Part shown: positions 55,528-63,259 of the stretch, piece after piece
Layout: each line of letters begins with the position of its first letter
Position numbering within the stretch: position 1 is the first letter of the stretch
Assembly (NCBI GenBank): GCA_019416455.1
Contig: DXXG01000018.1
Location: 106,579 to 170,578, forward strand
DNA from: Clostridiales bacterium
GTDB taxonomy: Bacteria > Bacillota > Clostridia > Oscillospirales > Acutalibacteraceae
Length of the DNA: 64,000 nucleotides
Direction: 5' to 3'
Made by a program: the position numbers and the translations under genes
Notes under the pieces: model-generated
Database searches by the model: none
Told to the model about the DNA's origin: nothing
The model's input: only the letters and a program-made list of their open reading frames with translations

Positions 55528-55956
55528 TTACATCCACATTCCTTCCTGTAGGATCTGGCATTCTTTCTCCGCCAGCTCCAGTCCATGAACAAGTTTCGGG
55601 TTGGCAGCCACGTCCTCATAGGAGAGTCCCAATGCCTCTAAGGCATCCTCTGACGTGCCGGTGTAGCTGTACTCATGATTTTCCAGTTCACAGAGAAACA
55701 TTTCCTTGATAAACCCTTCTCCGATAGGATCAGCGTCTATGGCAGCCTGCAGTTCTTCCCGATGCCGGGAAAAAGTATCCCGGATAAGGGGGACATCCTT
55801 CTTCTGAACAAATCCCCCAAAAGGAAGACGGGCGATCTTGTCCAGATCCTTTTTAGGCCGAAGCCCCCACTCTTTCATCATCTCTTGGAATTGTTCCTGA
55901 TTGAAGGCAAACCGCATAGGAAGAGCGTCCACCTCTTTTTGTTGGCGGCTTCGCAT
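55528..55956 (-). CDS. Small recombinase-linked protein, start uncertain
   Basis: A 142-residue acidic protein whose frame runs upstream into the third recombinase gene. From ATG 55956 the product begins MRSRQQKEVDALP. The only good ribosome site, GGAGGTGA at 55979-55986, sits seven bases before an ATC codon at 55974 and too far from this ATG. Proteins of this type in clostridial mobile elements begin, as I recall, with a Met directly before NQYQ, which matches the ATC position. Either a rare ATC start is used or the original ATG is mutated. Function unknown. Confidence 0.55.
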   Translation of the reverse strand: MRSRQQKEVDALPMRFAFNQEQFQEMMKEWGLRPKKDLDKIARLPFGGFVQKKDVPLIRDTFSRHREELQAAIDADPIGEGFIKEMFLCELENHEYSYTGTSEDALEALGLSYEDVAANPKLVHGLELAEKECQILQEGMWM

Positions 55957-55978
55957 TGCTTGATACTGGTTGATAAAC

Positions 55979-57607
55979 TCACCTCCCCTCTGAGATGGGA
56001 ACCACTCTCCGATTCCCATCCTTGAACGTAATTTCCAGCTTTTCCGCTGACTCCACCCGTATAGTTTCCACCGCCTTGCGCACCAGGAGATCATCGAAGG
56101 AAAGATCGCTCTCTTTGAACTTTTTAAGGATGGCGGCGATTTCTTCCATCCGTGATTCTTCCACCGCCTGGGTCTTTTGGACCGCCTGTATGCCATCCAG
56201 CTGAGCTTGAAGCTGTTCCAACTCCCGCTTGATCCGGGTGAATTGAAAGTCGTACTTGCCGTCATCGTTTTCATCCAGGGCTTTGGCGATGAGGTCTTTT
56301 CTCTCCTTCTGTAGGTCATTGATCCTGGTACGGATCGTGTACTCATTGTCCGCAGTTTCCGGGGTCAGCACAGAACGGATGCTTTGCATGGTGGTTCCCA
56401 GCGTTTCATCCTTGTGGATGTACTGTCGGGCAATGGCCTCCATCACCGCGGATTGAAGGGCTGTTTCCTCGATAGTGGGGGAGTCCGGGCAATTGGCAGC
56501 CTTGTCCTGATGAGCGCCGCAGCGCCATACCACCTTCACCTTGCCCCGGCGGTGCCAGGTGATTCTCCGGTAAAGGGAGCCACATCTGCCGCACACCACC
56601 AGGGCGGACAGGGCATATTTGCCGCTGTATCTTCCGAAGGGCGTCTTGGCATTTTCCGACACAGGCCGTTTGGAAACACGTTTTGCCAGTTCCTCTTGGG
56701 CACGGTCGAAGATTTCCGGTTCTACAATATGGGGCAGACAATCGGCGATGTAGTATTTGGGAAGTTCTCCGTTGTTGACCATCGCCTTTTCGCTGAACAG
56801 GCTGGGTCGATAGGTCTTTTGAAGAAGCACGTCCCCTTTATACTTTTCATTGGAGAGGATGCTCCGAATGGTGGCGATGCTCCACTGATCCTTCCCTTTT
56901 GGGCTGGGAATCCCTTGGGCTTCCAGCCGCTCTTTGATTACACGAAGACCATTCCCGTCCAAAAGCCATTGATAGATGGATTGAACCACTTTTGCTTTTT
57001 CCTGGTCAATGGAGATCTCTCCGTTTTCTCCTTTGCAAAAACCGTAGATATCCCCTCGCAGAGTGACCGTCCCTTGAGCATAGGCCATTTGCAGGCCCCG
57101 AATGATATTTTCCCGGATGGACTCCGATTCCGACTGGCTGAAGGCTGAGTGAAACGCTAGAATCAGTTCGGAGTTCATGGTGCGGGTGTCCACACCCTCC
57201 TTCTCAAAGATGATGCCAATATTCCGTTCCCGGAGTGCGCGGACGGTTCGAAGCACATCCACTGAGTTTCTGCCAAACCGGGATACGGATTTACACAATA
57301 TCAGATCGATCCGTCCCTCCCGGCAGGCCCGAAGCATCCGTTTGAAATCTTCCCGGTGCTTCATGCTGGTGCCGGTGATACCCTCATCTGCATAGATCCC
57401 CGCCATTTTCCATGCGGGGTTGCCGCCGATCTTCTCCGTGTAATAGCTCACCTGCACCTCAAAGCTGTTGAGCTGCTCGTCCTTTTCCGAGGATACCCGG
57501 CAGTAGGCAGCCACTCGCAGCTTTTGATTGGAGGGCTTGCCGGGAACATTCCTCGGCGCTTTGGCGGGGATGATGGTGACTTTCTCTTTTCCGGCTTGTA
57601 TTTTCAT
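55979..57607 (-). CDS. Large serine recombinase, third of three
   Basis: Site-specific recombinase of 542 residues. The resolvase domain has the catalytic Ser39 in AAYCRVSS and the Arg-rich active-site segments (GRNSVDVLRT). A recombinase domain, a zinc ribbon (CGRCG) and a C-terminal coiled coil (about 440-500) follow, the usual order for integrases of phage and transposon type. It overlaps the middle recombinase gene by ATGA. Confidence 0.92.
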   Translation of the reverse strand: MKIQAGKEKVTIIPAKAPRNVPGKPSNQKLRVAAYCRVSSEKDEQLNSFEVQVSYYTEKIGGNPAWKMAGIYADEGITGTSMKHREDFKRMLRACREGRIDLILCKSVSRFGRNSVDVLRTVRALRERNIGIIFEKEGVDTRTMNSELILAFHSAFSQSESESIRENIIRGLQMAYAQGTVTLRGDIYGFCKGENGEISIDQEKAKVVQSIYQWLLDGNGLRVIKERLEAQGIPSPKGKDQWSIATIRSILSNEKYKGDVLLQKTYRPSLFSEKAMVNNGELPKYYIADCLPHIVEPEIFDRAQEELAKRVSKRPVSENAKTPFGRYSGKYALSALVVCGRCGSLYRRITWHRRGKVKVVWRCGAHQDKAANCPDSPTIEETALQSAVMEAIARQYIHKDETLGTTMQSIRSVLTPETADNEYTIRTRINDLQKERKDLIAKALDENDDGKYDFQFTRIKRELEQLQAQLDGIQAVQKTQAVEESRMEEIAAILKKFKESDLSFDDLLVRKAVETIRVESAEKLEITFKDGNRRVVPISEGR

Positions 57608-58455
57608 TGAGGATCACCTTCTCCGGTGATCACGCCGTTTTGCAGTTTCAAGAGGATCTCTCCTTTTCTAGTTAAGTGTATTTCCGAAACTGTCCGCTGG
57701 AACAGTTCTCTATCAAAGGCAGACAGCGGCCCGGCATGAAGCAGGGTCGCTGTCAATCTATCTGTAATGTGTCGGGCGCTGGTGATTGTATCATAGTTTT
57801 TCGCCGCACATTGCAGAGCTAAGTTTACCAGCTCGTCCTCGGAGAAATTGCCGCTGTCCAGCTTGCGGTAGATCTCGTTGGTGAGCCGCCGGACCTCCAA
57901 GGAGGGCACAGGGAGTTCTTCTTCCTCTTTTTCTGCCAGCAGAGGCTTGTCAACCAAGCGCTTCTGGAGTAGAAACACCCGCTGCTTAAACTCCTCATCG
58001 GGCAGAGGGAGGAAGTAGCCGCATTGAGGACATTTCCATGTGACAGGATTCTCGAAACGGCTGTCCATCCGCCGCGCCATGGAACCGCCACAGTGGTGGC
58101 AGTGAACCAGACTTTTGAACAGCTTGATGTCCTCGTCCATATGATGATTGGTGCTGGCGCTTTCCTTTTTCTGGTGGGCCATCTGAAAGTCCCCTTCCTT
58201 TATAATGGGGGGAAACTCTCCCACACCTGTGTACTTGATGTTGTCCAGGATGCGTTTCACCCTGGCTTTATCCCACTTCCAGCAGCCTGGAAGGTATTCC
58301 ACCAGCTTGTCGGTGAGGTGGGCTGCAATCTTGCTCAGCGGTTCCCCGCTGAGGTACGCCGCGAACACGGCCCTTACGGTCTGGCTTTCCTGGGGATGTA
58401 ATACCAGGATGCCATTTTGGTAGTGATATCCGAAGGGGATCGTTCGATTTCTCAT
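57604..58455 (-). CDS. Recombinase-like protein lacking the catalytic domain, second of three
   Basis: A 283-residue relative of large serine recombinases that starts directly in the recombinase DNA-binding domain (IPFGYHYQNGILVLHPQE) and has a zinc ribbon (CHHCGG and CPQCG). The N-terminal resolvase domain with the catalytic serine is absent. The intact ATGA overlaps on both sides and clean frame show that it is a real gene rather than a broken one. It may bind att sites as a subunit that directs the active enzymes. Confidence 0.85.
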   Translation of the reverse strand: MRNRTIPFGYHYQNGILVLHPQESQTVRAVFAAYLSGEPLSKIAAHLTDKLVEYLPGCWKWDKARVKRILDNIKYTGVGEFPPIIKEGDFQMAHQKKESASTNHHMDEDIKLFKSLVHCHHCGGSMARRMDSRFENPVTWKCPQCGYFLPLPDEEFKQRVFLLQKRLVDKPLLAEKEEEELPVPSLEVRRLTNEIYRKLDSGNFSEDELVNLALQCAAKNYDTITSARHITDRLTATLLHAGPLSAFDRELFQRTVSEIHLTRKGEILLKLQNGVITGEGDPQ

Positions 58456-59984
58456 TTCGACAGCACCTCCTTGAGCTCAAGGCCACACTTTAATTGGAAG
58501 AGCAGTTCTGTGTCGCTGATGGGAATTATCTTTTCCACCAGCTGGTCAAACAGGCCGATGTCAAACTCCCAGGGGATCTCCGGCAGGGCTTCCATCTGCT
58601 CTTGCAGTTCCCGGAGCTTATCCAAGGCTTCCAATGCCTTGCTTCCGTGGATGGCTTTGGCACGCTGGTTGCTCAGTTTTTTTCGCTGGGCTGCCAGGGC
58701 ATCGCTCTGTTCTCGGAAGTCCTTGTCCTCGATAAAGCCCTTGTTGTGGAGCCGCTGGAGGGTGTGGGCTTTTTCGTTCAAGTCCGCCAGGGCTGCGTTC
58801 AGCTCGTAGAGCTTGGCGTTGCCCTGCTCCTGCCGGGCGGCGATTTCTTCCAGAAGGGAGAGGGTGGGGGAGAGAAGTTCCGTCTGGTAAAGATATAACT
58901 TACCAACAAGATTGACAAATGCTGTTTTGACTGCACTTCCTTCTACCGATAAAGAATGGCACTGGCTTTGACCACGATTTCGCAAACTGCACACCCAGTG
59001 TTCTTTCCCACGAGATTTTAGCTTTCGGTAGGTGTATCCACACTCAGGGCAAATAATCGGGAGCTCCGCATGAAGGCGGGTCCTCTGTCCATTATCCCTT
59101 TTTCGGATCAACTCTTGTGCGGCTTGGAAAGTAGTTTCGGAAATGATTGCGGTATGGGTTTCCGTGGTGTAGTATTGATTTACCTGTCCATGGTTTCTCT
59201 GTTTTCGCGCTGGAAAACCGGAAGTGAAAGTCTTTTGAAGCAGTGCGTTCCCGCAGTACCGTTCATTGGTAAGAATGTAGTGGATTCCCGCAATATTCCA
59301 CTGGGTGTTTCCGAAACGAGTGGGAATCTGGCGTGCGGTTAAGTCATCGGCAATTGCCTGTTTCCCTTCCCCGGCAAGAAAACGCGCAAAAATCTCTTGA
59401 ATAATTGGGGCTTGTTCCGGATGGGGAAGAAGTTTTCCCTCTTCAAGGGTATAGCCAAAGGGGGAACGACACCCTAAAAACGTGCCGTTTTCCATCCGTT
59501 TTTGGTAACTCCACCGCATATTCTTGGAGATGGAAGTGCTTTCCTCCTGGGCCGCCATGGCCAGGAGGGTCAGCTGCATCTCGCCCAGCATTTGAGAGGT
59601 GTCGATGCTCTGTTCCTCAAACACAACCACCACGCCTAGTTCTTTCAGTTCCCGGGTGGTTTCAATCAGTTCCAGAGTGTTCCGGGCGAACCGGGAAACC
59701 GATTTCACCAGGATGCGCTGGATCTTCCCGGCCCGGCAGTCTTGGAGCATACGCTTGAACTCGTCCCGCTTTTCCAGGGAAGTTCCGGTGATGCCCTCGT
59801 CAGCGTAAATGTCCACCAGCTCCCAGCGGGGATGCTGGGCGATGTAGTTTGTGTAGTACCCGATCTGGGTGCGGTAGGAATTGAGCTGGTCCTTGGAGTC
59901 GGTGGACACCCGGCAATAGGCCGCCACCTTTTCCAGTTCCTCCGACTGAGGCTGATAGGGTTGAATGATCTGCACCTGGGCCAT
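58452..59984 (-). CDS. Large serine recombinase, first of three
   Basis: A 510-residue recombinase with catalytic Ser27 in AAYCRVSTD, the resolvase domain to about 150, the recombinase domain (about 165-270), a zinc ribbon (CPECGYTYRK) and a C-terminal coiled coil (about 370-450). ATG 59984 follows GGAGGTGA; GTG 59993 is part of that site. It heads the three-gene recombinase set and should catalyse integration and excision of the element. Confidence 0.92.
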   Translation of the reverse strand: MAQVQIIQPYQPQSEELEKVAAYCRVSTDSKDQLNSYRTQIGYYTNYIAQHPRWELVDIYADEGITGTSLEKRDEFKRMLQDCRAGKIQRILVKSVSRFARNTLELIETTRELKELGVVVVFEEQSIDTSQMLGEMQLTLLAMAAQEESTSISKNMRWSYQKRMENGTFLGCRSPFGYTLEEGKLLPHPEQAPIIQEIFARFLAGEGKQAIADDLTARQIPTRFGNTQWNIAGIHYILTNERYCGNALLQKTFTSGFPARKQRNHGQVNQYYTTETHTAIISETTFQAAQELIRKRDNGQRTRLHAELPIICPECGYTYRKLKSRGKEHWVCSLRNRGQSQCHSLSVEGSAVKTAFVNLVGKLYLYQTELLSPTLSLLEEIAARQEQGNAKLYELNAALADLNEKAHTLQRLHNKGFIEDKDFREQSDALAAQRKKLSNQRAKAIHGSKALEALDKLRELQEQMEALPEIPWEFDIGLFDQLVEKIIPISDTELLFQLKCGLELKEVLSK

Positions 59985-60047
59985 TTCTGTCACCTCCTAC
60001 CCACGGACATTACCAGAATCTGGGGATCAAGTCCATACCCAATGGGA

Positions 60048-60194
60048 CTAGATGTACTCCCATTCCGGGCGGAAAATTTCGGCATTATATCGACAGATCT
60101 TGCCGTACTCTTCCTCGCTGATGAGACCACGCTCCAACAGGAGCCGCAGGGCCAGCACAGCGTAATAGTAGTTGATGGATCGTTCCAATGACAT
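60048..60194 (-). CDS. Small SHOCT-like protein of the recombinase operon
   Basis: A 48-residue protein (start MSLERSINYYY). The segment LRLLLERGLISEEEYGKI has the short helical-hairpin pattern of SHOCT-type domains. GGAGG lies ten bases before ATG 60194; a longer frame to 60362 has no such site. It is the first gene after the structured leader and directly before the recombinases. Its role is unknown, perhaps as an excision helper. Confidence 0.65.
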   Translation of the reverse strand: MSLERSINYYYAVLALRLLLERGLISEEEYGKICRYNAEIFRPEWEYI

Positions 60195-60575
60195 AGCGGT
60201 TTCCTCCTTTTCGAAATTCATAACACAAGGATAGGCGCAGCCGAACACGACTGTGCCCATCTGTTCTATCATGAATCTGATTTTGGTTAAATCACTAAAA
60301 TTTGCCTCGCGCCCCTCAGTGAAGGGAGTGTACAACACGGACAGCGGCTTGCCTGCCCTCATGGACTCTCACCCCGCGTGGTTCTCACCCGGCCGCCCCC
60401 ATTGCGTGATTCTGTGGCTGGACGGAAGTGCTCGATGCCCTCTACCTCTCACAGCCCAGGCGGGTGCCGCCCGCCTGCTGGGAATTCTCCCGGTGGCTCC
60501 TGGTCAGAGGGTGCCGTATGCGTACACTGACTTGTTCGGTTTTCAAGGTGCCCAGCCTTTCCTGGCTGTGATTTT
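60195..60575 (-). other. Long structured leader of the recombinase operon
   Basis: About 380 bases from the promoter to the first gene, without a supported gene. The RNA can form several stems, the clearest being CAGGCGGG with CCCGCCTG around CGGCA. Its start carries CACCTTGAAAACCGAACAAG, similar to sequences before 23S rRNA, but no rRNA follows. It looks like a conserved regulatory leader of the element. Confidence 0.5.
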
Positions 60576-60603
60576 ATTGTAGCGGATTTCCACACGGTTT
60601 CAG
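60576..60603 (-). promoter_or_regulatory. Promoter of the recombinase operon
   Basis: On the minus strand TACAAT (60576-60581) is a fair -10; the -35 region (CTGAAA, 16 bases away) is weak, in keeping with activator dependence. Confidence 0.5.
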
Positions 60604-60612
60604 AGTGCCTGG

Positions 60613-60643
60613 TTGTCACGGTACCGTATCTATTTGTCACGGT
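60613..60643. promoter_or_regulatory. Paired direct repeats upstream of the recombinase promoter
   Basis: TTGTCACGGT occurs at 60613-60622 and again at 60634-60643, exactly 21 bases (two helical turns) apart and just upstream of the -35 region. Likely activator or repressor half-sites. Confidence 0.6.
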
Positions 60644-60646
60644 TGA

Positions 60647-60940
60647 TCAAATAGAATCCTTTAGTCGAGCAAGCAAGGCTATGATTCTTTCCAGATCCCG
60701 CTGGATTCGTTGGCTGTCCGAGCTTTTCATCCTCCCTAAAATCAGGTAATCCAAGGAAACCTCAAACGTGAGGGACATCGCCACCAGCAACTCCAGGGAG
60801 GCGCTGCGACGCCCACTTTCCAAGGCGCGGTAGTAATCCAGGCTGATATGCAGGTTGTCTGCCATTTGCTGCTGAGTTGTTCCAAACTCCTGACGCAGTT
60901 TTGAGATGCGCAATCCACATTCCTTCGGGTCGTAATACAT
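60647..60940 (-). CDS. XRE family regulator of the mobile element
   Basis: A 97-residue protein with an N-terminal helix-turn-helix (KLRQEFGTTQQQMADNLHISLDYYRALESGRR, split here as residues about 14-43) and a short helical C-terminus for dimerisation. It lies directly upstream of the repeats and promoter of the recombinase operon, so it is the obvious candidate regulator. Its own ribosome site is buried in the inverted repeat 60948-60995. Confidence 0.85.
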   Translation of the reverse strand: MYYDPKECGLRISKLRQEFGTTQQQMADNLHISLDYYRALESGRRSASLELLVAMSLTFEVSLDYLILGRMKSSDSQRIQRDLERIIALLARLKDSI

Positions 60941-60947
60941 GATTTTT

Positions 60948-60995
60948 CCTCCAATCTGAATTTTGGTTTTTGGTTGACCAAAATCAGATTGGAGG
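60948..60995 (-). repeat. Inverted repeat covering the XRE ribosome binding site
   Basis: Arms 60948-60967 and 60977-60995 are complementary over 19 pairs with one bulged base, and a smaller palindrome (TTTTGGT-TG-ACCAAAA) is nested at the centre. In the mRNA the GGAGG of the XRE gene lies in the 3' arm. It could be an operator, a translation-blocking hairpin or an element end. Confidence 0.7.
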
Positions 60996-61040
60996 TGAGC
61001 GGCAGTGGACGCCGCCTTGGTGGATCCGAAAAAAGGGTAT

Positions 61041-61072
61041 AAAAAAAGCCGCAGTCCTAGAGTGGACTACGG
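61041..61072. terminator. Terminator of the agrD-agrB operon
   Basis: GCCGCAGTCC (61048-61057) pairs with GGACTACGGC (61063-61072), one mismatch, with T-runs on both strands. Confidence 0.82.
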
Positions 61073-61154
61073 CCCAAAAAAAGTCATCAGTTACAGAAAG
61101 TCCCTTCATTTCTTAGAGGTTTTCTGTCGCTGAAGCGGAGAAGTAAAAGAAATT

Positions 61155-61745
61155 TTACTCGCGTGAAATGTTTTTCCTCAATTCCCAAAGACAGGGAAGC
61201 TGCAAAAGCGCTGTTAGAACTACTCCTGCGCCGATTGGGATTGCTATGTGAGGAACTCCTAACAGCATAAACAGAGTGAACAGTGCCTCAAAAATTATGC
61301 CGAGGCAGATTGCGATTTTTCGAAAGATAGCCTTTTCTTTATGCGTTAAGCGGCGATTAACGGAGTCAATAGGACTGAGAGTCACTATCGGAATCAGTGA
61401 AAGGTACACCGCAACGTAGGCGGGAATGCTTTGGGATGATGGGATAAGAACCTTGATTCCCAGAAGAAAAGCAGAAAGAACGACTATTGAGACAAGTGTA
61501 CAAAGCCACGCGGAAGAAAAATGAAATCCACCTGTAAATTTACGAAGTAAAATAAATGGGATGATAAATAATATGCCTTCAAAGGTTATATGCAGAGGAA
61601 AGCTGAGTACAATAACTGCAAATAATGGAATTAGCGTAAAGAGAAAAGAGTAAATTCCGTATTCATACAGTTCTAGGTCAACTTCAGAAATGGCTCCTGT
61701 TTTCAGGAGCCATTTCGATAGGATATGTGCGACTTTTCGAATCAT
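61155..61745 (-). CDS. agrB: AgrB, quorum-peptide processing protease
   Basis: Membrane cysteine endopeptidase that cleaves AgrD and forms its thiolactone. The 196-residue protein has about five membrane helices. The catalytic pair His75 and Cys82 appears in GGFHFSSAWLC, the usual spacing of seven. It overlaps agrD by ATGA and shares its promoter. Low GC, like the rest of the locus. Confidence 0.92.
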   Translation of the reverse strand: MIRKVAHILSKWLLKTGAISEVDLELYEYGIYSFLFTLIPLFAVIVLSFPLHITFEGILFIIPFILLRKFTGGFHFSSAWLCTLVSIVVLSAFLLGIKVLIPSSQSIPAYVAVYLSLIPIVTLSPIDSVNRRLTHKEKAIFRKIAICLGIIFEALFTLFMLLGVPHIAIPIGAGVVLTALLQLPCLWELRKNISRE

Positions 61746-61897
61746 TTCACTTTGCTGAATTTTGAAAGAGTTTTAGGAGTTTTTGGCTGGTAGAAGATGC
61801 ATGATGAGACGGAGTTAGCGCTTACACAAAGAACAGCAGAGAAGAAAAATGCAGCTGCCTTGGCAAAGGTGGAAAAAAAAGATTTGGTGTTCGACAT
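61742..61897 (-). CDS. agrD: AgrD, cyclic lactone autoinducer precursor
   Basis: A 51-residue prepeptide: an amphipathic N-terminal leader (FFSTFAKAAAFFFSAVLC), then ANSVSSCIFYQ and the charged recognition tail PKTPKTLSKFSK. Cys33 would form the thiolactone. By analogy with Listeria and Staphylococcus AgrD, cleavage before PKTP gives a ring Cys-Ile-Phe-Tyr-Gln with a short tail; this is inference. AAAGGAGTG precedes ATG 61897. The gene overlaps agrB by ATGA. Confidence 0.88.
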   Translation of the reverse strand: MSNTKSFFSTFAKAAAFFFSAVLCVSANSVSSCIFYQPKTPKTLSKFSKVK

Positions 61898-62026
61898 ATT
61901 GGGTCACTCCTTTCATTTGGTTATATTTTATCATGTTTTGCTGATAAAAACAGTTATATTAACCTAAAGGAGCGATTTTGGTATAAAAACAATTATTTAA
62001 AAGTTTTTGGAGCTCTATAACAATGT

Positions 62027-62096
62027 TTAAAACGAAAAAATCTTTGAGAATGAATTTTTGTAAAAATTAATCTTAAAACGATAATTTCGTTTTAAG
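62027..62096. promoter_or_regulatory. Palindromic operator between agrD and the XRE gene
   Basis: CTTAAAACGA (62072-62081) and TCGTTTTAAG (62087-62096) form a perfect 10-base inverted repeat with a five-base centre. A further half-site TTAAAACGA lies at 62027-62035. Position in the divergent gap suggests the operator of the adjacent XRE protein. Confidence 0.65.
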
Positions 62097-62159
62097 GATG
62101 TTCAATGTTCTTCTGTTTCTTGCTAGTATCTTAACTAAAGCATGAAAGGAAGTAGCTAT

Positions 62160-62489
62160 ATGGAACTGGATAAGGTGGAGTTGGGACGAAGAATTGCGAA
62201 GCAACGAAAAAAACTGAAAATAAAACAACACCAGCTTGCAGAATGGGTCGGGGTAAATGGAAACCATATATCTGGTATCGAACACGGTAAAGTGGCACCA
62301 AGTCTTGAATGTTTTGTGAAAATCTGTGATGCGTTAAAAACTACACCCGACTACCTTTTAGAGGGAGCCATGCATTCCAATAACGTCCCGCAGAACATTA
62401 TGGATCACCTTCGCCTTTGCACAGACCCGGATATTGATCTCGTTGCCTGCATTGTCAAATTCCTGGCAGACCGGAACACCTCCCGGTAG
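62160..62489 (+). CDS. XRE family regulator of the Agr locus
   Basis: A 109-residue regulator with an N-terminal helix-turn-helix (RIAKQRKKLKIKQHQLAEWV, GVNGNHISGIEHGK) and an unknown C-terminal half. ATG 62160 follows AAGGAAG; ATG 62142 has no such site. It is divergent from agrD-agrB with a palindrome between them, so it probably represses one or both sides. Confidence 0.85.
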   Translation: MELDKVELGRRIAKQRKKLKIKQHQLAEWVGVNGNHISGIEHGKVAPSLECFVKICDALKTTPDYLLEGAMHSNNVPQNIMDHLRLCTDPDIDLVACIVKFLADRNTSR

Positions 62490-62518
62490 TGGACAAGGCA
62501 GGTGATCCGCGGTATAAT
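62490..62518 (+). promoter_or_regulatory. Promoter of the LytTR regulator gene
   Basis: TGGACA (62490-62495), 17 bases, TATAAT (62513-62518). The transcript would start near 62525, inside the terminator hairpin of the upstream gene. Confidence 0.78.
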
Positions 62519-62519
62519 A

Positions 62520-62544
62520 CCCCCTGAAAAGGGGGTGTTTTTTT
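62520..62544 (+). terminator. Terminator of the XRE gene overlapping the next start
   Basis: CCCCC and GGGGG enclose TGAAAA, followed by TG and eight T. Transcripts from upstream fold it; transcripts from the promoter at 62490-62518 begin inside it and do not. Confidence 0.75.
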
Positions 62545-63259
62545 GCGGATTTTGCTTTGTGATGATGATCCGGCCATCCTTTCCCAGATGGAGCGGCTGC
62601 TGAAAGAATTCTTTCACGAGTACGGTCTTTCTCAGCCGGAAATTGCCGGCTATACCGGTGGTGAGAAACTGCTGAACAGCCAGGATACGGGGGAGATCGC
62701 TTTTTTAGATGTGGAGATGCCCGGACTTAGCGGTATCCATACCGGGGAACGGCTGAAAAAGAGGAACCCTCGGATGAAGATTTTTATCCTCACCTCTTAC
62801 ATGGACTATCTGGACGAAGCCATGAAATTTCACGTGTTCCGCTACCTCTCAAAACCGATCGACAAGAAACGCTTGTTTCGAAATATGAAGGAAGCTCTCT
62901 ATCAAATTGAAATGGAGACAAAGCCGGTTCCCATTGAGACAAAGGATGGTTTCGTAGTCCGGCAGGCGGAAGATATCCTCTATATCGAAGCGGTCCAACG
63001 TCGGACGCAGGTTGTGGCGGTGGACCAAGTGTATGAATCTCCTCTCCCTATGCGGGATTGGCAAAGTTTGCTTCAGATCGGCTGTTTTTATCAAACCCAC
63101 CGCAGCTTTCTTGTGAATATGCGCTATGTGACCTCTTTTAGTAAAGACACCGTAAAGCTGACAAGTCCCATCGGCCAAAATTATACAGCATATTTGACGA
63201 AACGGAATTATTCCTCTTTTAAAAGCGCCTTTTTGCTGTATTTGGAGAGTACATCATGA
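62543..63259 (+). CDS. LytTR response regulator, AgrA-like
   Basis: A 238-residue regulator. The receiver domain carries phosphorylated Asp56 in FLDVEMPG, and the C-terminal LytTR DNA-binding domain shows ILYIEAVQRRT and HRSFLVNMRYV. It starts with TTG 62543, preceded by AAGGGGGTG; MRILLCDDD is the expected beginning, so the TTG start is convincing. ATGA overlap with the AgrC-type gene. It should activate agr genes in response to the peptide. Confidence 0.9.
   Translation: MRILLCDDDPAILSQMERLLKEFFHEYGLSQPEIAGYTGGEKLLNSQDTGEIAFLDVEMPGLSGIHTGERLKKRNPRMKIFILTSYMDYLDEAMKFHVFRYLSKPIDKKRLFRNMKEALYQIEMETKPVPIETKDGFVVRQAEDILYIEAVQRRTQVVAVDQVYESPLPMRDWQSLLQIGCFYQTHRSFLVNMRYVTSFSKDTVKLTSPIGQNYTAYLTKRNYSSFKSAFLLYLESTS

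Noticed and set aside
55528..56346. Reading the small gene after the recombinases as a 272-residue protein
   Set aside because: The first 120 codons lie out of frame inside the recombinase gene and have Ser/Arg/Trp-rich shadow composition; only the part after about 55974 looks natural.
60530..60552. Sequence like the 16S-23S spacer end on the minus strand
   Set aside because: No rRNA sequence follows; the similarity is limited to about 15 bases and lies in the recombinase leader.
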